NCBI RefSeq assembly: GCF_032393985.1
Contig: NZ_CP135918.1
Coordinates: 1,860,001-1,924,000, forward strand
DNA: 64,000 nucleotides
From: Fischerella sp. JS2
GTDB taxonomy: Bacteria; Cyanobacteriota; Cyanobacteriia; Cyanobacteriales; Nostocaceae
Reading direction: 5' to 3'
The notes under the pieces were generated by a model. The model was not told the origin of the DNA, made no database searches, and saw nothing but the letters and a program-made list of their open reading frames with translations. The translations under genes and the position numbers were made by a program. Positions 27,570 to 36,364 of the stretch are shown here, piece by piece (within the stretch, counting starts at the first letter, position 1; each line of letters opens with the position of its first letter).

Positions 27570-28202
27570 TTAATCAAGCAACCACATTTGATTAGAATTA
27601 TCTGCGGGTTCGATGGGTGTTTGAGGTGGTAGTTTTTCTGGTGTAGGTGTGCGGTATGATTTTCTGTAAGTTAATGCTTTGGGAATTGCTTTTTCCTTTT
27701 TAGAATTATTCAACTTATTAATCTCTTCTGTAAGCTGTGAATTTGCCTGTGCAAGTTGTACAGCAGCTTGCTTGGCTTCGTCAAGTTCTGTTGCCAAGCG
27801 TTCTACTAATTTATCTTTTTCAGATAAGGCTGATTGTAACTCACTAATTCGGGATTGGAGATTTTTTTGATTTTGCTGTGTTTCTGTAACAGAAGCCTGC
27901 AACTGCTTTATTAGTGTATTTTTTTCAGACAAAGATGACTGTAAATCACTAAGTTGCTCTCGGAGGTTTGCTTCGTTTTGACGTGTCTCTTCTAAAGATG
28001 TTTGCAGCTGATTGATAGTAGTTTCTAAATCAGCTTTAGTTGGATTTGTACGTTTATTTTTAGCAGCTGATTCTTCTGTAGTTGAGGTAGTTTCTTCTGT
28101 TACTTCCTCGGCAGCAACATCAATTATAGATTCTACTTCTGGTGATGATATTTTGTGTGCTTCTTCTTGTAATACGTCGGCAACGCGTTTTCTAGTAGCC
28201 AT
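27570..28202 (-). CDS. Coiled-coil partner of ParA (McdB-like architecture)
   Basis: 210 residues: a short basic N-terminus (MATRKRV), an acidic linker (about 20-50), a long heptad coiled coil (about 55-165) made of three similar segments of about 40 residues, and a proline-rich C-terminal tail ending SNQMWLLD with a single near-terminal Trp. It sits 5 bp downstream of a small ParA ATPase. A basic N-terminus, central coiled coil and C-terminal conserved Trp are the stated hallmarks of McdB, the partner that positions carboxysomes with McdA; ParB-type HTH/CTPase domains are absent. So it is a ParA-activating adaptor by architecture. Whether the cargo is the carboxysome is inference; a plasmid-type adaptor is the alternative. 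Confidence 0.65.
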   Translation of the reverse strand: MATRKRVADVLQEEAHKISSPEVESIIDVAAEEVTEETTSTTEESAAKNKRTNPTKADLETTINQLQTSLEETRQNEANLREQLSDLQSSLSEKNTLIKQLQASVTETQQNQKNLQSRISELQSALSEKDKLVERLATELDEAKQAAVQLAQANSQLTEEINKLNNSKKEKAIPKALTYRKSYRTPTPEKLPPQTPIEPADNSNQMWLLD

Positions 28203-28207
28203 GATTT

Positions 28208-28840
28208 CTATTTTCTCCAGTCACGTTGTAATTCTTCAGCTACGCGGCGGTAGTCTGATTCTGCTTCTTTGGCATTGTTGCCTCGCCATTGAGTAATCGC
28301 CACACCCTCTAGTGCTGCTCGTTCGTGAGCTTTGTAAGTACGGATAAAAGCATTACAAACTGGAATACCCAATTGTTTAAGTGTATTTTGTGCTTCTAAT
28401 GCTTCCCCTAAACTACGTGTATCTACTTTAGTTAAAAGCACTCGATGGGCAATTTCCAAAGGAGTGACTGCTTGACTTACTGTATCAATTAGAACAGCTA
28501 AGTCCATCGGTGCTGGCGGTGTGGGCAAAACTAAATAGTCTGCGATCGCTACTACCGCTTTCAAGCTTGTAGAGTGTAACGCTGGAGGCGTATCGACTAC
28601 CACTAAATCGTATCCTTCTATCTTACGCAAACCACCTAAATATTTGGGATCTGTCAGTTGAGATAGATCAAATCCCATGCTGTTTTGACTACGCCTATAC
28701 CACCAACTAGCAGAACCTTGTACATCTGCATCTACCAGAAGAACTTTTTGTGCTTCTGCAAAAGTCGCAGCTAGGTTAACTGCGGTAGTTGTTTTCCCAA
28801 CTCCCCCTTTACCGTTGAGGATAGCAATAATTCTAGGCAC
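28208..28840 (-). CDS. ParA/MinD-family ATPase (McdA-like candidate)
   Basis: 210-residue ParA-type ATPase. The deviant Walker A is [16 protein letters not shown] with both signature Lys, the A' motif is [11 protein letters not shown], and Walker B is VVVDTPPA. It lacks an N-terminal HTH, so it belongs to the small ParA class that binds DNA non-specifically and positions cargo on the nucleoid. The next gene, 5 bp away, encodes a coiled-coil protein with a C-terminal Trp. Together they resemble the type-2 McdAB carboxysome-positioning pair, but no carboxysome genes are in view, so chromosome or plasmid partitioning remains possible. It is preceded by a 200-bp spacer with GGGGATT-type repeats. 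Confidence 0.85.
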   Translation of the reverse strand: MPRIIAILNGKGGVGKTTTAVNLAATFAEAQKVLLVDADVQGSASWWYRRSQNSMGFDLSQLTDPKYLGGLRKIEGYDLVVVDTPPALHSTSLKAVVAIADYLVLPTPPAPMDLAVLIDTVSQAVTPLEIAHRVLLTKVDTRSLGEALEAQNTLKQLGIPVCNAFIRTYKAHERAALEGVAITQWRGNNAKEAESDYRRVAEELQRDWRK

Positions 28841-29071
28841 AGATTAATTTACATGCTCTCTTCACCTGAATATACCTCGTTGTGTGACACCCAGAGTAGA
28901 CCTATTTGAAAATAGAAATCGGGGATCAGGGATTGGGGATTAGGAAGAGAAGTTGTCACAATAAATTAGAAGTGCTGGATAAAAATTAGAAAAAAGTAAC
29001 TATGACTAACAATTCTTTGATAGTACAAGCCCCTAGAAAATCTGTGTAATCAATCTAAAATCCAAAATTGT
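28841..29071. other. Spacer between the divergent parA and P450 genes
   Basis: It contains promoters for both sides and low-complexity GGGGATCAGGGATTGGGGATT repeats at about 28918-28945, followed by an AATCTAAAATCCAAAATT heptamer run (about 29050-29068), the same heptamer seen at 58105-58160 and at 53220-53255. Confidence 0.4.
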
Positions 29072-30421
29072 ATGACAGTAACTCAAAATTTCCCCGTTAG
29101 CCCCAACATACCCCAATTACAGCGACGAATAAAACTGCTTTTTCAGCCTATCAAATACGTCGAAGATTTTGCCGAAGTTTATGGAGATAGCTTTACGGTT
29201 GGTCGCCAAGACGGTAATCCCCTTGTCTACTTTAGTCAACCCGAAGCATTAGAGCAAATTTTCACTGCTAACCCTAGCCATTTTGAAGTAGGCAGAGGCA
29301 ACCGAGTTTTAAGATTTATGTTTGGCGATTATTCTGTACTTTTACAAGATGGTGATCGCCACCAGCGCCAGCGTCAACTCTTAGCGCCTCCTTTTCATGG
29401 AGATAGAATGCGCGCCTATGGTGAAACTATCCGTGAAATTGCCCAGCAAGCAAGTAGTAAATGGCAAGTGGGTAGACCATTTGATATCCGCGCTTCTATG
29501 CAAGAAATTACTTTGCGGGTAATTTTACGGGTGGTATTTGGTTTAGAAGAAGGACAGCGTTTAGAAGAACTCCAGCGATTAATTTCTGCTTTTTTAGAAT
29601 TCGTTAGTTCTCCATTAATGTCAGCTGGTTTCTTTTTCCCTTTTCTCCAAAAAGATTACGGCTCATGGAGTCCTTGGGCAAGAATGCGAAGGCAGAAACA
29701 ACGAATTGATGAAATTATTTATGCTTTAATTCGGCAACGTCGTGCAGAATCTGAGCAAAATCGTCAAGATATCCTCAGTTTATTAATGTCTGCGCGTGAT
29801 GTAGACTCAAAAGCGTTGTCAGATGAAGAGTTACACGACGAATTAATGACATTATTAATAGCAGGCCATGAAACTACAGCTTCGGCTTTGACTTGGGCTT
29901 TTTACTGGCTTGACTATTTACCAGAAGTATGCTCAAAATTGCTGGAAGAATTAGATAGCTTGGGAGATCATCCAGAACCCAATGCGATCGCCAAATTACC
30001 CTATCTCACAGCAGTCTGTCAAGAAACTCTGCGTATTTATCCAATTGTTATGACTGCTTTCTTTCGGGTTGTTAAATCTCCAATTGAAATTATCGGTTAT
30101 AAGTTACCAGTGGGTACGGTAGTAGTTCCTAGTATTTACATGGCACATCATCGTGAAGAAGTCTACCCACAGCCCAAGCAATTCAAACCAGAACGCTTTT
30201 TAGAACGGCAATTTTCCCCTTATGAATTTTTACCCTTCGGTGGTGGAAATCGTCGCTGTGTGGGTATGGCGTTTGCCATGTATGAAATGAAATTAGTATT
30301 AGCAACTATTGTGTCTGAGTATCAAGTTTCTTTAGTTAATAAACGTCCAGTGCGCCCAGTGCGTCGTGGTTTAACTGTAGCCACACCTGCGGGAATGCGG
30401 ATGATTGCGAAGTTTCGTTAA
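29072..30421 (+). CDS. Cytochrome P450 (CYP110-like)
   Basis: 449-residue bacterial soluble P450. Motifs: I-helix AGHETTASALTW, K-helix ETLRIYP (ExxR), PERF (KPERFLE) and the haem loop FLPFGGGNRRCVGMAFA with the axial Cys. The domain layout and the N-terminus (PKLLQLFQP-like PQLQRRIKLLFQPIKY) match CYP110, the family typical of heterocystous cyanobacteria, whose members hydroxylate fatty acids, alkanes or terpenoids. The substrate here is unknown. It stands alone, about 12 kb away from the biosynthetic cluster, and needs a ferredoxin partner encoded elsewhere. Confidence 0.92.
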   Translation: MTVTQNFPVSPNIPQLQRRIKLLFQPIKYVEDFAEVYGDSFTVGRQDGNPLVYFSQPEALEQIFTANPSHFEVGRGNRVLRFMFGDYSVLLQDGDRHQRQRQLLAPPFHGDRMRAYGETIREIAQQASSKWQVGRPFDIRASMQEITLRVILRVVFGLEEGQRLEELQRLISAFLEFVSSPLMSAGFFFPFLQKDYGSWSPWARMRRQKQRIDEIIYALIRQRRAESEQNRQDILSLLMSARDVDSKALSDEELHDELMTLLIAGHETTASALTWAFYWLDYLPEVCSKLLEELDSLGDHPEPNAIAKLPYLTAVCQETLRIYPIVMTAFFRVVKSPIEIIGYKLPVGTVVVPSIYMAHHREEVYPQPKQFKPERFLERQFSPYEFLPFGGGNRRCVGMAFAMYEMKLVLATIVSEYQVSLVNKRPVRPVRRGLTVATPAGMRMIAKFR

Positions 30422-30634
30422 GTTCAGGGATTGGAGGAGTGGGAATTGGGAAGTGTGAGGAGTGTGGGAAGTGTGGGAAGTGTGGGAAGAATAAATATTA
30501 ACTTTTGATCAATGATCAATGACTAATGACAAATGACAAATAATAAATGACAATTGACCATTGACTATTGACCAACTAACTACTAACTTTTGATCTATTC
30601 TGGAGTAGAAATAATCCAAAAAGCGCGGTGAATC
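30422..30634. repeat. Tandem short repeats between the P450 and GTPase genes
   Basis: First a run of AGTGTGGGA units (30450-30490), then heptamer/octamer STRR-type units such as TGATCAATGAC, TAATGACAAATGAC and ATTGACCATTGAC (30505-30590). These are typical cyanobacterial short tandemly repeated repetitive sequences. Non-coding. Confidence 0.7.
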
Positions 30635-32098
30635 ATGGTTGTGAAGTTGCAGCGACCAATATTAGTAGGAGGACTAGGACTATCGTTCTCCCTATGGATT
30701 TTACAAAGTTGGCACGATTCGATTATCCAACTAGGAGAATATAGTGTCCTAAGTTTGTTATTGGTTGGTGGTGGTTTGTTGTTGTTAAAGCAAAATCGCA
30801 CTAAACAAGATTCCCATGTACTTGATAGTTTACCTGTGGATCGAGAAACTGTAGAAAGTGCGATCGCGAAAACTGAAGCTGTAATAAATCATCTGGCAGG
30901 TGAAGCTGAAAATCATCATGCCCTAGCAGCATTAAGAGAAAAAATTCCTCAGTTGTACTCTGAGTTAGACAGGGAAGAAATTAACTTAGCTGTAACTGGT
31001 GGTAAGTCGGTGGGTAAAACCAGCTTAATACAAGTACTAAAATCTCACTGGTGTTCACAACTACAAAAAACAGTCTGCTTACAAGAAACAACGCCTTTAT
31101 TTGCAGAAGCTGGTGAAAGATCAGATACAGCTGCATTAACACAAGCGAAAGCGACTGATTTTATTCTGTTCCTAACAAACGGTGATTTAACAGATACAGA
31201 ATTTCAAACTATCCAGCAACTACAAGCAGAAAAACACCGCCTGATACTAGTTTTCAATAAACAGGATCAGTATTTAGCAGATGAACGCGCTAGCATATTG
31301 CTGTCTTTAAAACAGCGAATGCAGTCTCACGTTGTAGCAACTTCAGCCTCTCCCTTGCTTGTGAAAGTCCGCAAGCACAACGATGATGGTTCTGTGCAAG
31401 AGTGGATGGAACAACCAGCGCCAGAAATTCAGCAATTGACACAGCAGCTGGGTGAAACTTTAGCACAGCAAGGGCAACAATTGGTATGGGCAACTACGAT
31501 GAGAAAAGCACTGTTGCTCAAAGCTGAAGCGAAAAATTACTTAAATGGGGTAAGATGCGATCGCGCTCACCCAGTAATTGAACAATATCAGTGGATAGCT
31601 GCGGCGGCTGCTTTTGCTAACCCAGTTCCCGCCTTAGATATTTTGGCGACTGCGGCAATAAATGCTCAAATGGTCGTAGATTTGGGTAATATCTATCAGC
31701 AGAAATTCTCCCTCGAACAGGCGAAAACTGTAGCCGGGGAGATGGGTAGCTTGATGTTAAAGCTAGGCTTAGTTGAACTTTCTAGTAAAGTTATTGGTAC
31801 TGTTCTCAAGAGTCACGCTATCACCTACGTTGCTGGTGGCGCAGTGCAGGGTGTAAGTGCAGCTTATTTGACACGGTTGGCTGGACTTAGCTTAGTAGAA
31901 TATTTCCAACAGCAAGAAGTAGCAGTAAATTCTGCCACTGGGTTTAATGTTGAGAAACTGGGACAAACTTTGCAAAAAGTATTTCAACAGAACCAGCAAG
32001 TGGCATTTTTGCAGGGGTTTGTAAAGCAAGGCGTGAAGCGTTTGTTACCAGAAGTTGCTGAGGGTGAACTTGTTGGTGCTGAGAAAGCGGTGGGATAA
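30635..32098 (+). CDS. Membrane-associated GTPase with DUF697 C-terminal domain
   Basis: 487 residues. An N-terminal hydrophobic segment (about residues 8-52) is followed by a P-loop GTPase: Walker A TGGKSVGKTSLIQV, a switch region with SDTAAL, and NKQD in LVFNKQDQYLA (G4 motif). The C-terminal half (about 285-470) is the DUF697 module, with hydrophobic glycine-rich segments (AAAAFANPVPALDILATAAI) that probably insert in or lie on the membrane. The combination is widespread in cyanobacteria and resembles YcjF/dynamin-related small GTPases. It probably acts at the inner or thylakoid membrane; the exact role is unknown. It starts after a long repeat spacer. Confidence 0.82.
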   Translation: MVVKLQRPILVGGLGLSFSLWILQSWHDSIIQLGEYSVLSLLLVGGGLLLLKQNRTKQDSHVLDSLPVDRETVESAIAKTEAVINHLAGEAENHHALAALREKIPQLYSELDREEINLAVTGGKSVGKTSLIQVLKSHWCSQLQKTVCLQETTPLFAEAGERSDTAALTQAKATDFILFLTNGDLTDTEFQTIQQLQAEKHRLILVFNKQDQYLADERASILLSLKQRMQSHVVATSASPLLVKVRKHNDDGSVQEWMEQPAPEIQQLTQQLGETLAQQGQQLVWATTMRKALLLKAEAKNYLNGVRCDRAHPVIEQYQWIAAAAAFANPVPALDILATAAINAQMVVDLGNIYQQKFSLEQAKTVAGEMGSLMLKLGLVELSSKVIGTVLKSHAITYVAGGAVQGVSAAYLTRLAGLSLVEYFQQQEVAVNSATGFNVEKLGQTLQKVFQQNQQVAFLQGFVKQGVKRLLPEVAEGELVGAEKAVG

Positions 32099-32123
32099 TT
32101 TCACCAGAAGTTAACAGCTTACA

Positions 32124-32372
32124 TTAGAAACTATCCATATCAACGTCACAGTAAGCGGCTACCAATTTAGGAGTAGTCGCTGCTTGTTTATCAATCAGTT
32201 CCATTAGAGCATTGTTGCAACGTTCTGCAATCTCTAGATATTTATTGGCATACCATTTGAGTGATGTCACAACAGAAGGATCACTGATGTCAATACCGAG
32301 TTTGACTAATTCTTCGGTTTCTTTAACAGTAAGGTTGAAAATTGCTTCTAAATTAATTAATGAAGGGTTCAA
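32124..32372 (-). CDS. Small hypothetical protein
   Basis: 82 residues, acidic and mostly helical by composition (LEAIFNLTVKETEELVKLGI, SLKWYANKYLEIAERCNNAL). No signal peptide, membrane segment or known motif. It is convergent with the GTPase gene, 25 bp away, and stands at the edge of the accessory island. Its start lies 20 bp from a decayed CRISPR repeat. I do not recognise the family. The even amino-acid composition supports a genuine small gene. Confidence 0.55.
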   Translation of the reverse strand: MNPSLINLEAIFNLTVKETEELVKLGIDISDPSVVTSLKWYANKYLEIAERCNNALMELIDKQAATTPKLVAAYCDVDMDSF

Positions 32373-32390
32373 GCATATTATATATTCTGA

Positions 32391-32556
32391 GTTTCAATCC
32401 CTAATAGTGATTCGTTGATTTTCCACAAAACCCAAGCTGTAAACTTTGTATCTATTCTAGTGTTTCAATTCCTAATAGAGATTTTGGAGTTTTCTAACTT
32501 TAGTTATTTCGGATATTTTGTTATTACACTTGAGTTTCAATGTTCAATCTTCTGCG
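32391..32556 (-). CRISPR. Decayed CRISPR mini-array (three degenerate repeats, two spacers)
   Basis: Three copies of a unit beginning GTTTCAAT start at 32391, 32462 and 32534, i.e. 71 and 72 bp apart, matching a 36-37-bp repeat plus a 35-bp spacer. The first unit contains GTTTCAATCCCTAATAG, which on the minus strand reads CTATTAGGGATTGAAAC, the 3' end of a very common cyanobacterial CRISPR repeat. The first two units match at most positions including the TTTTC tail; the third has largely lost similarity beyond its first 8 bp. No cas genes are near. It reads as a relict array. Confidence 0.7.
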
Positions 32557-32749
32557 AAATACTCTTGACTGATAACCAAAATAACTTACGTTGATTATCA
32601 CTGCTATAGACTGGAATATCTTCATCAGCTCCAAACTCGGTGATCACAGATTTCCTTGCATTGATGCCACGATTCCTTAATCCCCTATGAACTATTTCAA
32701 TAGCTTGTTTTCCTTCAGCTAAAAAATTTTTCCATTCGGATGATGACAT
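32537..32749 (-). CDS. Small hypothetical protein in accessory island
   Basis: 70 residues, not recognised. It starts 3 bp after the end of the deleted yhcG pseudogene and its stop overlaps the third degenerate CRISPR repeat, so it may be a truncated gene. The C-terminal part (ITEFGADEDIPVYSSDNQRK followed by LFWLSVKS) faintly recalls the beta-strand core of PDDEXK nucleases, but no catalytic set can be identified. Possibly the remnant of a restriction-modification partner. Confidence 0.4.
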   Translation of the reverse strand: MSSSEWKNFLAEGKQAIEIVHRGLRNRGINARKSVITEFGADEDIPVYSSDNQRKLFWLSVKSISQKIEH

Positions 32750-32752
32750 ACT

Positions 32753-33249
32753 TTAGTTTAGCGTTTCTATGTCAATCTCTACATTTTCTAACTCTTTTTC
32801 CAACTGTTCAATTGTTGGCAATTTTCCTTCGAGAGAGTCTGGTAAATTATTCCTTAAATGATACACCGAAACACTAATTGGTTTATTTATATCCCGCAAA
32901 GAAATTGTGCAACAACCTGTTGCACAATTTGCTCATCTGGGTAAGCTTTAGCAAATGCTCGCATATACTTAAGATTGCGAGGTGAGAACCCTTTCATTTC
33001 TGGGAAAGCCTGCTGCAAGTCTGTTGCAAGGCGGTTGATTACCTTTGCTCCCCAACCTTGCTGTTGCTGTCGCTGAAGAATGTCTCGTCCTATTTGCCAG
33101 TAAAGTAATATTAATTATTTATTAACTGCTAATGCTGCTCTCAGTTGAGCTAGAGAAATTCTTGTTTTTAGTTCTCCTAGAAAGTTTTCAGAACCAAGGA
33201 TATCTGAAGAAGGAGTTTTTAAAGTGTCTGATTTATCTTTTTGAGACAT
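32753..33249 (-). pseudogene. YhcG/DUF1016 nuclease pseudogene (internal deletion and premature stop)
   Basis: Translating the minus strand from the ATG at 33249 gives MSQKDKSDTLK and then FLGELKTRISLAQLRAALAVNK, which halts at TAA. The same frame resumes with LILLYWQIGRDILQRQQ, then GWGAKVINRLATDL and MKGFSPRNLKYMRAFAKAYP, the N-terminal domain of YhcG/DUF1016. After QQVVAQ the frame breaks, and a shifted frame continues with RDINKPISVSVYHL, then LPDSLEGKLPTIEQLEKELE, the extreme C-terminus of the family. The PDDEXK core of roughly 200 residues is missing. A normal member is about 330-370 residues. So a nonsense change and a frameshifting deletion have destroyed it. Confidence 0.8.
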
Positions 33250-33312
33250 ATAGTAGCAAAAAATAGCGATAATATTATTTACTTTATAATAAATTTAAAT
33301 ACTGATTACCAA

Positions 33313-34434
33313 ATGAGCGATCGCCCTTCTGTTTTCTCTTTTTTTGCTGGATCTGGTTTTCTTGATTTAGGTTTTGAAACTAGCGGATTTAATATAGTTT
33401 ATGTTAATGAAATTTCTCCTGCATTTATGGAGGCATACTGCTATGCACGAATTTCTCTAAATCTACCATTAGCAGAATATGGTTATCATTGTGGAGAAGA
33501 AGCAGACGTAACAAAGTTAATTACAGATTTACAATCTGCACGCTTGTCAGAATTAGTAAAAGATTGTCGTCAATCTACTAATATTATTGGTTTTATTGGC
33601 GGCCCTCCCTGTCCTGATTTTTCGATTGGTGGTAAAAATAGGGGAAATTTAGGAGGTCATGGTAAGCTCTCAGCATCTTATGTAGAATTAGTTTGTCAAC
33701 AGCAACCAGATTTCTTTTTATTCGAAAACGTTAAGGGTTTATTGAAGACTAATAAACATCGTTTATTTTATGAATCACTCAAGCGAAAATTACAACAAAA
33801 CGGATATATATTAACAGAGCGTTTGATTAATGCTGTTGAGTACGGTGTACCCCAAGATAGAGATAGAATAATTTTGATTGGTTTCCATCACAAGCTTATT
33901 ATTGATATGGAAATCTCTATCTCCAAAATTACTTTTCCTTGGAAGAAATATACTCTATATACTAAAGAAGAAGTTTTTACCTATCCTTGGATTAAATCTG
34001 AACCATTCCGAGAAAATTCCATATCATCTTGCCCTAATAATATCCCCAAAGAATTAACAGTAGAATATTGGTTTCAAAAAAATAATGTTTTTTATCATCC
34101 CAATGCCAATCATTATTTTCAGCCAAGAGCAGGAATCAAAAAAATTGCTACAATTGATGAAGGAGATAATTCCAAAAAATCTTATAAACGTCTACACAGA
34201 TGGCGTTATTCTCCTACTGCTTGCTATGGCAATAATGAAGTACATTTACATCCTTATAAAGTACGGCGAATTTCTGTAGCTGAAGCTTTAGCAATACAAT
34301 CTTTACCTGCTAGTTTTATACTTCCAGAAAATATGTCATTAACTAACATGTTTAAAACTATTGGAAATGGTGTGCCTTACTTAGCATCGAAAGCCTTAGC
34401 TCAAACTATTCTAGAATTTTTTGCAACCACATAA
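33313..34434 (+). CDS. DNA cytosine-5 methyltransferase
   Basis: 373 residues from the ATG at 33313 (an upstream TTG at 33241 overlaps the divergent pseudogene and was rejected). C5-MTase motifs are visible: I in FSFFAGSGFLDLGFE, IV in GFIGGPPCPDFSIGG (catalytic Cys in PCP rather than the usual PCQ), VI in FLFENVKGLL, VIII in PQDRDRIILIG, and IX/X in the C-terminal ALAIQSLPASF and TIGNGVPYLASKAL. The variable target-recognition region is about residues 200-300. The 5' end carries a HIP1 octamer (GCGATCGC) overlapping codons 2-5. No intact restriction gene is adjacent, so it may be solitary or a remnant of an R-M island. Confidence 0.92.
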   Translation: MSDRPSVFSFFAGSGFLDLGFETSGFNIVYVNEISPAFMEAYCYARISLNLPLAEYGYHCGEEADVTKLITDLQSARLSELVKDCRQSTNIIGFIGGPPCPDFSIGGKNRGNLGGHGKLSASYVELVCQQQPDFFLFENVKGLLKTNKHRLFYESLKRKLQQNGYILTERLINAVEYGVPQDRDRIILIGFHHKLIIDMEISISKITFPWKKYTLYTKEEVFTYPWIKSEPFRENSISSCPNNIPKELTVEYWFQKNNVFYHPNANHYFQPRAGIKKIATIDEGDNSKKSYKRLHRWRYSPTACYGNNEVHLHPYKVRRISVAEALAIQSLPASFILPENMSLTNMFKTIGNGVPYLASKALAQTILEFFATT

Positions 34435-34600
34435 GACAAGTATAATTGTCAACAGTAGAGATAGGATTAGCTGTATCTGTTGTATATTTACTGCAATGCT
34501 GCACTAGTTTTCCGACAAAGTACTAAGAATTGTGGATTTATTTATTAAAATAGTTTTAAAGTTTTATAAATTTTTATAATCAATCACTGGTAAACAAGCG

Positions 34601-35290
34601 ATGGCAGCAGAATATCCAGATAACGATATTGATATTGCGCCATATATAGACCACACTCTGCTGATACCAACAGCTACTCCGGATCTGATTGAGCAATGGT
34701 GTGAAGAAGCTCAAAGGTTTCACTTTGCAGGGGTTTGTGTCAATCCCAGCTATGTACGCCTTACTGCTGAATTACTGCACAATCAGATGCCGAAAATCTG
34801 TACGGTAATAGGCTTTCCTACTGGGGCGACGACTTCAGCAGTGAAATTGTACGAAGCTCAAGAGGCAGTGGAAAATGGTGCTAATGAATTGGACGTAGTC
34901 ATCAATTTAGGTTGGTTGAAAGCTGGTAAAACTGATGAGGTACATCGAGAAATTGCTGAAATATGCGAAGAAACTGGGCAAATAGTCAAAGTAATAATAG
35001 AAACCAACCTACTGACGGATGCCGAGAAAAGGCTTGCTACGGAAATATGTATGGATGCAGGGGCAGCTTTCATTAAAACCTGTACAGGTTGGAATGGAGG
35101 TGCAACAGTAGCCGATGTGCGACTTCTTAAGGAGGTTGCACGGGAAAGAGTTGGAATTAAAGCTTCGGGGGGAATTCGCACTATTGATCAAGCCCTAGAT
35201 TTAATTCTGGCAGGCGCTACTAGATTAGGAACATCTTATAGTGTCGATTTACTAAGACAGCGCGATACGCTGGAAAAGAGTAGTCATTAG
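34601..35290 (+). CDS. deoC: Deoxyribose-phosphate aldolase
   Basis: 229-residue class I aldolase, TIM barrel, converting 2-deoxyribose-5-phosphate to glyceraldehyde-3-phosphate and acetaldehyde in deoxynucleoside salvage. The family signature motifs are present: [27 protein letters not shown], the Schiff-base Lys in [14 protein letters not shown] and the phosphate-binding [10 protein letters not shown]. Start at ATG. It is followed by an STRR repeat and recO, the usual cyanobacterial neighbour order. Cytosolic. Confidence 0.95.
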   Translation: MAAEYPDNDIDIAPYIDHTLLIPTATPDLIEQWCEEAQRFHFAGVCVNPSYVRLTAELLHNQMPKICTVIGFPTGATTSAVKLYEAQEAVENGANELDVVINLGWLKAGKTDEVHREIAEICEETGQIVKVIIETNLLTDAEKRLATEICMDAGAAFIKTCTGWNGGATVADVRLLKEVARERVGIKASGGIRTIDQALDLILAGATRLGTSYSVDLLRQRDTLEKSSH

Positions 35291-35400
35291 TCATTAGTCA
35301 TTGGTCATTGGTCATTGGTTATTAGTCAATGGTCATTGATTAATAATTACTAGTTGTTACAAATGACATATGACAATTGACAATTGACAATTGACAAAGG
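35281..35400. repeat. Heptameric STRR block between deoC and recO
   Basis: Tandem TAGTCAT, TGGTCAT and TTGACAA heptamers over about 120 bp. The first copy overlaps the deoC stop codon and the last supplies sequence just before the recO Shine-Dalgarno. Confidence 0.8.
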
Positions 35401-35404
35401 ACAA

Positions 35405-36364
35405 ATGAGTAGAACTTATAAGGCAACTGGTATTAATCTTAAAGCTCAGGCTTTTGGCGAATCTGACCGCCTTGTGACGGTTTTGACACAGGAATTTGGT
35501 TTGATTCGTGTAATTGCTCCTGGATCTCGCAAACATAACTCCAGCTTGGGTGGTAGGAGTGCAATGTTTGTTGTCAATGAATTGTTGATTGCCAAGGGGC
35601 GATCGCTAGATAAAATTACACAAGCTCAAACTGTAAAATCTTACCCAGGTCTGGCTCAGGACTTGGTAAAGCTAGTTGCTAGCCAATATTTAGCCGAAAT
35701 CGCACTATGTCAGGCTTTAAGCGAACAACCCCAAGCAGAATTGTATGAATTATTAAATGAACATCTAGAACGTCTCGAAAATTTACCTAGCACAGCATCT
35801 AGCGTTATAGCTCAGTTGACACATGGACTATTTCAACTTTTGGCTTTAGCTGGATTCACGCCACAAGTACAAATTTGTTGTTTAACTGGACGCACGTTGA
35901 AACCAGATTTTCAAGATCCCCACTTGCGAGTTGGATTTAGTGTAAGTGCTGGTGGAACTGTTTGTTTAGCAGCTTGGGAACGCTTGAAGAAAAAAGGTGA
36001 AACTGAGAAAGTGGCAGAAGGCGAGAGGGGGAGATATAGTGTTTCCCCTCATACCCCTATACCCATACACCCACTCTCACGGGAAGCCGCTACGCGTCTG
36101 CACACCCCTACACCCCAAGCCTACGAAACCATTAACTATCAGCAAGAAATACCAGCGCTTTCTAAGCGCTTAGATGCTGAAGAATTGTCTATACTCCAGC
36201 AGCTGTCGCAATCAGAGATAATGCTAGATGCAGCCGAAAAAAATAGCTGGTTATCTGTTGAGCAAATTTTGCGTCAGTATGCTCAGTATCATTTTGGTCG
36301 TCCTATTCGCTCTGCTGCCTTGATTGATTCTTACTTTGCTGCTAACCATGATGCAATCGTCTGA
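35405..36364 (+). CDS. recO: DNA repair protein RecO
   Basis: About 319 residues from the ATG at 35405, which has AAAGGA 4 nt upstream; an ATG 21 bp earlier lies in repeat DNA. It begins with the RecO OB-fold pattern ([28 protein letters not shown]), followed by the helical domain with Cys ([20 protein letters not shown]). RecO loads RecA on SSB-coated ssDNA with RecR. At residues 198-240 there is an insertion ([19 protein letters not shown] and [18 protein letters not shown]) encoded by low-complexity DNA that includes the GGGAAGCCGCTACGCGTCTGC core of the dispersed repeats. The frame stays open. A typical RecO of 250-290 residues lacks it. Confidence 0.93.
   Translation: MSRTYKATGINLKAQAFGESDRLVTVLTQEFGLIRVIAPGSRKHNSSLGGRSAMFVVNELLIAKGRSLDKITQAQTVKSYPGLAQDLVKLVASQYLAEIALCQALSEQPQAELYELLNEHLERLENLPSTASSVIAQLTHGLFQLLALAGFTPQVQICCLTGRTLKPDFQDPHLRVGFSVSAGGTVCLAAWERLKKKGETEKVAEGERGRYSVSPHTPIPIHPLSREAATRLHTPTPQAYETINYQQEIPALSKRLDAEELSILQQLSQSEIMLDAAEKNSWLSVEQILRQYAQYHFGRPIRSAALIDSYFAANHDAIV
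36010..36120. repeat. Dispersed repeat inserted in frame inside recO
   Basis: A GAGAGGGGGAGATA run, then CCCCTATACCCATACACCC, then a GGGAAGCCGCTACGCGTCT core shared with repeats near 7437-7490, 23255-23310 and 51530-51575. It is translated as part of RecO. Confidence 0.65.

Noticed and set aside
32537-32749. Assignment as a restriction nuclease
   Set aside because: Only a faint PDDEXK-like strand pattern and no complete catalytic set.
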